This document shows, in pieces, positions 30,383-35,871 of a DNA stretch of 35,871 bases. A model generated the notes under the pieces. That model had not been told where the DNA came from, ran no database searches, and worked only from the letters and a program-made list of their open reading frames with translations. The DNA comes from Gammaproteobacteria bacterium. GTDB taxonomy: Bacteria > Pseudomonadota > Gammaproteobacteria > Pseudomonadales > Azotimanducaceae. The position numbers and the translations under genes were made by a program. The stretch is taken from contig VXPO01000026.1 of assembly GCA_009839505.1 (NCBI GenBank), positions 1 to 35,871 of the forward strand, written 5' to 3'. Position 1 is the first letter of the stretch, and each line of letters starts with the position of its first letter.

Positions 30383-33300
30383 ATGAACAGCAATCTGCAA
30401 TTGGTGCGTTCGGGGATGCGCCGGGCGGCGGCGTCAGCCATGTTCCTGTGCACGGCGATCGCCGCGTGGGCGGAGTCCGACGACGTGCTGACGCTCGACG
30501 TCACGCCCCAGGACGTCGGGTCCGCATTGATTACCCTGGCCGAGATCGCGGGCGTAAACATCATGCTTGGCGGGGAGACGGGCGAAGGGATCGAGGTCGA
30601 AGGCCTGAAGGGCGAGTATCGATTCGACGACGCTTTGGCCGCGCTCTTGTCCGGCACGGGCCTGACCTTCGCATACGCATCAGAAAACGTGGTGCTGGTT
30701 CGGCCGGTGGGTGTGTCGGAGGCGGATGCCGCGGGCCCCGCGGAACCCGGCGGTGGACAGGGTGGACAGCGCGGCCTGGAAGAGGAGCCGAGGGACGTCG
30801 AAGTGGTCGTCGTGACCGGGTCGCGGTTGGAAGGAGGGGACCCGACTGCGCGGGTTGTCAGTCTGTCTGCCGAAGACATCGCCGCCCGCGGCGTCTCAAG
30901 TCTGGAGGACCTTTTTCGTACGCTGCCTTGGGCGTCTCCGTCCATCACGACTCAGAACAACACCATGGCCACACCCGTTGGGGCGGTGGATGCCGACAAG
31001 AGCCATTCCATCATCGACGGTTTCGGCCTCTCAACTGTCAACCTGCGGGCCATGGGCTCGGCGAATACGCTGGTTCTGATCGATGGCCGGCGTGTGGCCG
31101 GTCAGGCCGGCGAGGTGGAGGGATTCGCCAATCTCCTCAACATACCGCTGGCTGCCATCGAGCGGGTTGACATACAGCTGGACGGCGCCTCGGCAGTGTA
31201 CGGCGCCGACGCCATCGGGGGTGTAGTGAACTTCATAACCCGCAAGGACTACGCCGGCGCATCCATCAAAGCGCGCAGGGAATACAGCTCCACCGACGCG
31301 CACGCAAGCAGCCTCAACCTGACGGGCGGCTATGGCTGGAACCGCGGCAGCGGGACGCTCGCGTTGTCACGTACCGCGTCAACGCCCATTACCAACGCCA
31401 AGACCGGTTGGACTTCCTACGACTACCGCGATCAGTTCGGTCCCGACTACGACGTGCGTTCAGTCTTCGAGGCGGCTCAGCCAGGCATCGTTTGCCGGTA
31501 CAACGGCTACCCGGCATTTCCCGGTTGCGCATGGAGAAGCCCCAGATGGCAGTTGCCATCGGACCACGACGGCGTGGGCGCGACCGTTGACGACTTCACG
31601 ACGGAGATCGTCCCGGCAGATCACATCATTCCCAAGAACGGCGAGGACTCCACCAACATCTCCTTCAACCTCCATGTGGAGCAAAACTTGAGCGAACGCC
31701 TTAGTGTCTACGCCGATGTGCTGTATTCGGATCATAGGTCCTATCGGGAAGAGGCGACCAAAATGAACAGCTTCCTCATTCCGGCGAGCAATGCGCACAA
31801 CCCCTTCGGCGAACCGGTGTTGGTTTCCTATTGGCCCATCAGGGAGGTCGAAGCCGGCGTGATCCCTCGCGCTCACGTTCGCGCTCGCAGCGAGCAGCGC
31901 AACTACAACGTCGGTTTCGCGTGGGAGATGAACGACGACCATACCTTCTTGTTCAATGTGACACATTCGGAATCTGAGCGGTTCGGAGAGTACTTCGAAC
32001 CGACATGGCGGCGACTCGAAGCCGACCCAACCCACGAGAAGCTCTACGAGGCGTTGGAAAGTTCCGATCCCAACGTCGCGCTCAACCTGTTCGGCAATGG
32101 CTCGGCCCAGGGCCCCGCGTTTCCCGAGTTGCTGAAGAACGCCTTCGGCACGAGGCACGGCGCAAGTGAAGTAACAAGCTATGAACCGAAGCTGCGCGGG
32201 CGGTTGTTCCGTTTGTGGGGAGGAGAAGCGCGCTACGCGGTAGGTGCCCAGGTACGCATGGACGGATACAGCTACTTCACCGAGACGCTGGGGGAAGACG
32301 GCCGAACGGTACTGTCGGGAGGCCTTGCCGCTCGTGTTGGGGCTCCGCCCCGTGAGGAGGTCCGCGCGTACTTCGCCGAGATCTCGCTCCCGATCGTCGG
32401 GCCAGCGAACTCCCGGCCCTGGGTTCATTCGCTCCTGTTGAGCCTTCAGGCGCGATACGACTCGTATGAATCGGACGGCGCACATGGCGGCGAAAACCTA
32501 GTCCGCGAGGTAGGCTCTCGGAGCTACTACGTTCCCGGTACGGGATGGGTACCCTACCCTGCGGCGATCTACCATTGGGAGGGCGACCCCGTCGTCATCG
32601 GGAACAAAAGAAGCAACACCAGCCCACGAGTGGCGTTGCGATATCACCCCACTGACAGACTTTCGCTGCGTATGGCCTGGTCGGAGTCGTTCCGTCCACC
32701 GGTGTTCACCGAGCAGTTCCACCGCAGAGACGCCGAGCGCGCCGAGTGGTTTTTGAGAGATCCCTATAGCCCGGACGGTAACGCCGGTTGGCAGCTGCTA
32801 CCCGTCACGACTCGATACGCCAATCCCAACTTGAAATCGGAATTGTCCGACAATTACTCCCTGGGGATAGCGTGGTCGCCGACGTTGCTCCCTGGTTTTC
32901 AGCTGGCGCTGGACTGGTCTCGGATCGAATTTGCCAACAAGATCGAGGCTTCTTTCAACCTGTTCTACACATTCCCGGAAGTGGCATTCAAGATTCCCGA
33001 GATTGCCGAGCGCGACTCCGATGGCAAGATAACGAACCTAAACAGCGTGTATCTGAACCTCGCCGAAAAAATCAATGAGATCGCGAATGTAGAGTTGGAG
33101 TATTCCTTCGACACGGCGATCGGGAGCTTCCTTGCGACGCTCAGCTACCTGCGAGTGCTGGAGGAGTCTTTCCGTGCCACGCCAGAATCCGAGGAAGTAT
33201 CGCAACTCGGCACCATCTTGGGCAGCAACGAATACAAGCTGATCGGATCGGCGAGCTGGCGGCTGGACAGGTGGCGGACGGACCTGTTCGCGCACCATAC

Positions 33301-33544
33301 GCCGGCGTATTTGAACAACAACGTCGGAAACGCGGGACAACGGCCGCCATTGAAGGTCGAACCGCTGACCACGGTCGATGTTGCGCTGACCTACCAATTC
33401 GACATCGGTCTGCGCCTGCGCGGGGGCGGTCGCAATGTCTTCGATGCACGCTCGCCAACGATATCGTTTCGTATGCCCTACGACGCCTCGCGCTGGGATG
33501 CCCGGGGGCGGGTCCTGTTCTTTGCAATGGATTGGGAAATATAA
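30383..33544 (+). CDS. TonB-dependent receptor with N-terminal STN signalling domain
   Basis: 1053 residues from ATG 30383; the frame is open upstream but those codons overlap the FecR gene. A signal peptide (about 1-32, ending AIAAWA) is followed by an STN domain (about 36-112; LTLDVTPQDVGSALITLAEI ... FAYASENVVLVRPV), a Gly/Glu-rich linker, a probable TonB box (EVVVVTGSR), the plug (VVSLSAEDIAARGVSSLEDL ... VDIQLDGASAVYGADAIGGV) and a large 22-strand-type barrel. The last strand reads RVLFFAMDWEI, not ending in Phe. With the sigma factor and FecR it forms a complete cell-surface signalling receptor. The substrate is unknown; siderophores, oligosaccharides and peptides are all imported by this family. 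Confidence 0.93.
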   Translation: MNSNLQLVRSGMRRAAASAMFLCTAIAAWAESDDVLTLDVTPQDVGSALITLAEIAGVNIMLGGETGEGIEVEGLKGEYRFDDALAALLSGTGLTFAYASENVVLVRPVGVSEADAAGPAEPGGGQGGQRGLEEEPRDVEVVVVTGSRLEGGDPTARVVSLSAEDIAARGVSSLEDLFRTLPWASPSITTQNNTMATPVGAVDADKSHSIIDGFGLSTVNLRAMGSANTLVLIDGRRVAGQAGEVEGFANLLNIPLAAIERVDIQLDGASAVYGADAIGGVVNFITRKDYAGASIKARREYSSTDAHASSLNLTGGYGWNRGSGTLALSRTASTPITNAKTGWTSYDYRDQFGPDYDVRSVFEAAQPGIVCRYNGYPAFPGCAWRSPRWQLPSDHDGVGATVDDFTTEIVPADHIIPKNGEDSTNISFNLHVEQNLSERLSVYADVLYSDHRSYREEATKMNSFLIPASNAHNPFGEPVLVSYWPIREVEAGVIPRAHVRARSEQRNYNVGFAWEMNDDHTFLFNVTHSESERFGEYFEPTWRRLEADPTHEKLYEALESSDPNVALNLFGNGSAQGPAFPELLKNAFGTRHGASEVTSYEPKLRGRLFRLWGGEARYAVGAQVRMDGYSYFTETLGEDGRTVLSGGLAARVGAPPREEVRAYFAEISLPIVGPANSRPWVHSLLLSLQARYDSYESDGAHGGENLVREVGSRSYYVPGTGWVPYPAAIYHWEGDPVVIGNKRSNTSPRVALRYHPTDRLSLRMAWSESFRPPVFTEQFHRRDAERAEWFLRDPYSPDGNAGWQLLPVTTRYANPNLKSELSDNYSLGIAWSPTLLPGFQLALDWSRIEFANKIEASFNLFYTFPEVAFKIPEIAERDSDGKITNLNSVYLNLAEKINEIANVELEYSFDTAIGSFLATLSYLRVLEESFRATPESEEVSQLGTILGSNEYKLIGSASWRLDRWRTDLFAHHTPAYLNNNVGNAGQRPPLKVEPLTTVDVALTYQFDIGLRLRGGGRNVFDARSPTISFRMPYDASRWDARGRVLFFAMDWEI

Positions 33545-33594
33545 ACTCCGAAGGGCACGTGGTCGCCCGCGTCATACGTGCCCCGTCGGCTCGC

Positions 33595-33615
33595 GGGACG
33601 GGACAAGCCCGTCCC
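33595..33615. terminator. Possible terminator hairpin between convergent genes
   Basis: GGGACGGG (33595-33602) pairs with CCCGTCCC (33608-33615) around ACAAG. It lies 51 bases after the receptor stop and 56 bases from the end of the minus-strand amidohydrolase gene. On the minus strand the approach to it is T-rich (CTTTTTTTCG, CCTTTTTTGG), but no long T-run follows the stem on either side, so this is a weak or factor-dependent terminator. Confidence 0.45.
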
Positions 33616-33670
33616 CGAAAAGCCGACCGATTCAGCCCAAAAAAGGACTTCGAAAAAAAGGTGAAGAGTC

Positions 33671-35332
33671 CTACGGTGCGCTGCGAAGCACTCGCCCTGG
33701 GCGAGCGCCGGTATGCTCGTCGTCCTGCAGGATCACCCGCCCATTGACCAGCGTTGCCGCGTAGCCGGCGGCCCGTTGTACGAGCCGGCTCTTGCCGTGC
33801 GGGAAGTCGCGCACCACGGTAGGGTGCCGTTCTTCGACCCGGTCCGGGTCGAGCACGTTGATGTCGGCCTTCATGCCGGGCGCGAGGGTGCCTCGGTCCT
33901 TCAGGTCGAGAACGCGCGCGGCGGCACCGGTCATGCGGCGGATCGCCTCCGCCAGCGACACCTTGCCCTGGTCGCGCACCCAGTAGCTGAGCAGGAACGA
34001 CGGCCAACCCGAGTCCATGATCTGCGAGACGTGGGCGCCGGCATCGCCTAGGCCGGGGACGACCCAATCGCGTTGCATGAGCGTTTCCACGGCATCGAAC
34101 TTCGTGTTGAAGAACGGCCGATGGAACACGGCGGCGCCATCGCTGTCGAGCACGAGGCGCAGCCACGTTTCGGCGGGATGTTCGCCGGCGGCATCGGCCA
34201 ACGCCTTGAGATTGTCTTCGGGCGGCTTGGTGTAGACCGGCCGTTCGGCATTGCCCATCCAGCGCAGACCCTGGGCGAAGGGGATGCTCGCCGGATCGGC
34301 CTTCGCCGCTTCGATCAGCTCCCGCCGGAACCCTTCTTCCCGGATGGCGTCGAGGCGCTTGTCGATGTCGATGGCGCGCAGTTTCGCCCACGCCGGGAAG
34401 AATATGTTGGTCTTCAGCATCGACACGAAGCCGCCCGGTCGCGGTACGGTGACGCCGTAGATCTCGCATCCATCGGCCCGCAGATCCTCAACGGTCTGGT
34501 GGGGATCGTCGATCCTGAAGGTCTCCGTCTCGACGACGCTGAACAGCACGCGGCCACCCCCGGCACGGGCTTGTCTGCCGAGCAGATCGAGATCTTTGCC
34601 GATGGCGTTCCGGTCGTACCAGGGGACGTTCTGCATCAAGCCGTTGTGGGCGCCGACCTCGCGGGCGATGGCCTCGAGCTCCTCCGCCTCGGCGAACGTT
34701 CCGGGAATCGATCGTCCGTCGGGCAAGCGGTGCCCGGGAAGTCGATTCGTGGAGAACCCGATGGCGCCGTCCTTCACCGACTGGCCGGCGACCTTGGCGA
34801 TCTCGTGGATCTCCTCGGGTGTCGGGTTTTCGTCGATGCCCCTGTGGCCCATGACGTAGAACCGTACGGCCCCGTGGCCCACCATCCCGGTCACGTTGAT
34901 CGCGGGGTGCATCGATTCAAGGGTGTCGAGGTACTCGCCGTAGGACTCCCAGTTCCAGGGCAGACCCGACAGGATGGCCTCCCGCGGGATGTCCTCGACG
35001 GTCTCCATCATCTCGGCGAGGAACTGGCGGTCGGCGGGTTTGCAGGGCGCGAACGTGACGCCGCAGTTGCCGAGCAGGGCCGTGGTGACGCCGTGCCACG
35101 AGATCGGCGTCAGCATCGGATCCCAGCCGATCTGCGCGTCGAGGTGGGTGTGCAGGTCGATGAACCCGGGTGTCACCGCCAGGCCGTCAGCGCGGATCTC
35201 TTCCTTGCCGCGGTCCACCACCTTGCCCATGGCGGTGATGGTGTCGCCGTCGATGGCGATGTCCCCGGGATAGGGTTCCGCCCCAGTACCGTCGACGATG
35301 CTGCCGTCGCGAATGACGAGGTCGTGGCTCAT
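33671..35332 (-). CDS. Amidohydrolase, N-acyl-D-amino-acid deacylase (D-aminoacylase) family
   Basis: 553 residues from ATG 35332, which overlaps the upstream stop in an ATGA; an open frame further upstream is Arg-rich and out of keeping. The N-terminal beta part (MSHDLVIRDGSIVDGTGAEP) is followed by the metal-binding GFIDLHTHLDAQ, then GVTTALLGNCGVTFAPC, whose Cys region supplies a zinc ligand in D-aminoacylases, and the late catalytic Asp region GLGDAGAHVSQIMDSGW. The C-terminus contains DRGTLAPGMKADINVLDPD, typical of the amidohydro_3 family. It probably hydrolyses an N-acylated D-amino acid or a related cyclic or linear amide in the cytoplasm. The true substrate is uncertain because many members are mis-named. 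Confidence 0.85.
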   Translation of the reverse strand: MSHDLVIRDGSIVDGTGAEPYPGDIAIDGDTITAMGKVVDRGKEEIRADGLAVTPGFIDLHTHLDAQIGWDPMLTPISWHGVTTALLGNCGVTFAPCKPADRQFLAEMMETVEDIPREAILSGLPWNWESYGEYLDTLESMHPAINVTGMVGHGAVRFYVMGHRGIDENPTPEEIHEIAKVAGQSVKDGAIGFSTNRLPGHRLPDGRSIPGTFAEAEELEAIAREVGAHNGLMQNVPWYDRNAIGKDLDLLGRQARAGGGRVLFSVVETETFRIDDPHQTVEDLRADGCEIYGVTVPRPGGFVSMLKTNIFFPAWAKLRAIDIDKRLDAIREEGFRRELIEAAKADPASIPFAQGLRWMGNAERPVYTKPPEDNLKALADAAGEHPAETWLRLVLDSDGAAVFHRPFFNTKFDAVETLMQRDWVVPGLGDAGAHVSQIMDSGWPSFLLSYWVRDQGKVSLAEAIRRMTGAAARVLDLKDRGTLAPGMKADINVLDPDRVEERHPTVVRDFPHGKSRLVQRAAGYAATLVNGRVILQDDEHTGARPGRVLRSAP

Positions 35333-35718
35333 TGCTCCTCCAGTGTTACCAGCGCCCAGTGAATGTGGACCGGTTCCTCGATTGTAAGGTCGCTGACGCC
35401 GGTTGTGGCACGCTCTCCGTTGATCGACAGCGCCCAGAAGGTTCCCTTCGGTGCCGCGACGCCGCAAAGTGTCGTCACGAAGACGCCAACGCCGGGGTAG
35501 CGCCGCACCTCCATGTCGACTACCTCGTTCATGAAGTCGACGGCCTTGGTACCTGCGGCGACGTTGCGCCGAATCGAGACATCGAGCCCGGTGCCGGTCA
35601 GCTCGTCGGTGATCTCGAGATGGACGGCGACCTGCGGGGCGGTCTCCTCGGCAAGTGCCGCGCAGCAGGCCAAGGCGAGTCCTGCGGCATGGACGGCGGC
35701 CCAGGCTCGCCAACGCAT
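35329..35718 (-). CDS. Exported DUF4430-like (transcobalamin C-terminal-like) protein
   Basis: 129 residues from ATG 35718, with a signal peptide (MRWRAWAAVHAAGLALACCA, cleavage near ALA-EE). The mature part has a beta-rich pattern ending in GTFWALSINGERATTGVSDL and EEPVHIHWALVTLEEQ, close to the DUF4430 motif (W-x-x-x-V-N-G-E-x-A-x-x-G and a final W-x-x) found in transcobalamin and bacterial surface proteins. The longer open frame to 35832 overlaps the upstream membrane-protein gene and is rejected. It lies between an S-component-like gene and the amidohydrolase. A role in binding a corrin or other ligand is only inferred. Confidence 0.6.
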   Translation of the reverse strand: MRWRAWAAVHAAGLALACCAALAEETAPQVAVHLEITDELTGTGLDVSIRRNVAAGTKAVDFMNEVVDMEVRRYPGVGVFVTTLCGVAAPKGTFWALSINGERATTGVSDLTIEEPVHIHWALVTLEEQ

Positions 35719-35726
35719 GGATGTGG

Positions 35727-35871
35727 TCAGACGTGCGCGGCCGTGTGGGCGATGCCGCCGACCCGGCGCTTCAGGACCATGAGACCGCCGAACAGGATGG
35801 CGGCGTAGAAGAGGTTCCCGAGCAGTGTCCACTTGAGGAACGGTAGGCCGGCGATGTAGCAGGCCGCGAGA
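35727..35871 (-). CDS. Small membrane protein, C-terminal part (possible ECF-type S component, DUF6580-like)
   Basis: The gene runs off the right edge; the last 47 codons read LAACYIAGLPFLKWTLLGNL, then FYAAILFGGLMVLKRR and a short polar tail. YIAGLPFLKWTLLGN followed by a hydrophobic helix is the characteristic ending of small S-component-like membrane proteins of the DUF6580 type, thought to take up vitamins or similar solutes. It stops eight bases before the ATG of the DUF4430-like gene, so the two are probably co-transcribed. The rest lies outside the window. Confidence 0.6.
   Translation of the reverse strand, partial: LAACYIAGLPFLKWTLLGNLFYAAILFGGLMVLKRRVGGIAHTAAHV

Noticed and set aside
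35333-35713. Upstream extension of the amidohydrolase to 680 residues
   Set aside because: The extra 127 residues are an out-of-frame reading of the DUF4430-like gene; ATG 35332 gives the family N-terminus and a 4-bp overlap.

Overview
The window reads as a GC-rich, gene-dense stretch of a Gram-negative proteobacterial chromosome, most likely gammaproteobacterial and probably marine or host-associated. That placement is an inference from gene content: TonB-dependent receptors, a FecI/FecR-type signalling set, a cytochrome-c-fused cytochrome oxidase, AmpG, an arylsulfatase and a D-aminoacylase-like amidohydrolase. No rRNA, tRNA, integrase, transposase or CRISPR array was seen.

Layout. (1) 213-5884, minus strand: a terminal oxidase operon (subunits II with a fused cytochrome c, I, III and IV) followed by an AmpG-like permease. 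(2) 6174-7318: an orphan AbrB/VapB-type antitoxin with what looks like the last residues of a lost VapC toxin, then an aquaporin-like channel. (3) 7319-12556: a patchwork islet. It holds an inverted cluster of 25-bp repeats, the C-terminal third of a TonB-dependent receptor cut off exactly at the repeats, an intact ABC exporter pair, and then a decayed copy of the repeat joined to a fragment that resembles the 3' end of the aquaporin gene. The same aquaporin tail on both sides of this block suggests insertion or duplication. (4) 12528-15899: a stand-alone AAA ATPase with an AT-rich promoter, diverging from a periplasmic peroxiredoxin and a sulfatase.

(5) 16058-25423 is the most unusual part: a tightly packed four-gene operon. 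A large exported protein built of carboxypeptidase-regulatory-like beta-sandwich repeats is followed by two ABC exporter half-transporters and then a second large exported protein that is a clear paralogue of the first. The last two junctions are 4-bp GTGA overlaps. The ABC pair is paralogous to the pair in region 3. This looks like a two-by-two system (heterodimeric exporter plus a pair of homologous extracytoplasmic proteins) that I do not recognise as a described family.

(6) 25460-26801, minus: three genes joined by 4-bp overlaps, encoding a nucleotidyltransferase-fold protein, a 65-residue charged protein and a small SAM methyltransferase. (7) 26963-28348: a GlcD/D2HGDH-like FAD dehydrogenase. 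(8) 28708-33544: ECF sigma factor, FecR-type anti-sigma regulator and an STN-domain TonB-dependent receptor, a complete cell-surface signalling set. (9) 33671-35871, minus: an amidohydrolase, a DUF4430-like exported protein and the end of a small membrane protein that resembles an ECF-type vitamin transporter S component; the last two hint at vitamin or cofactor uptake.
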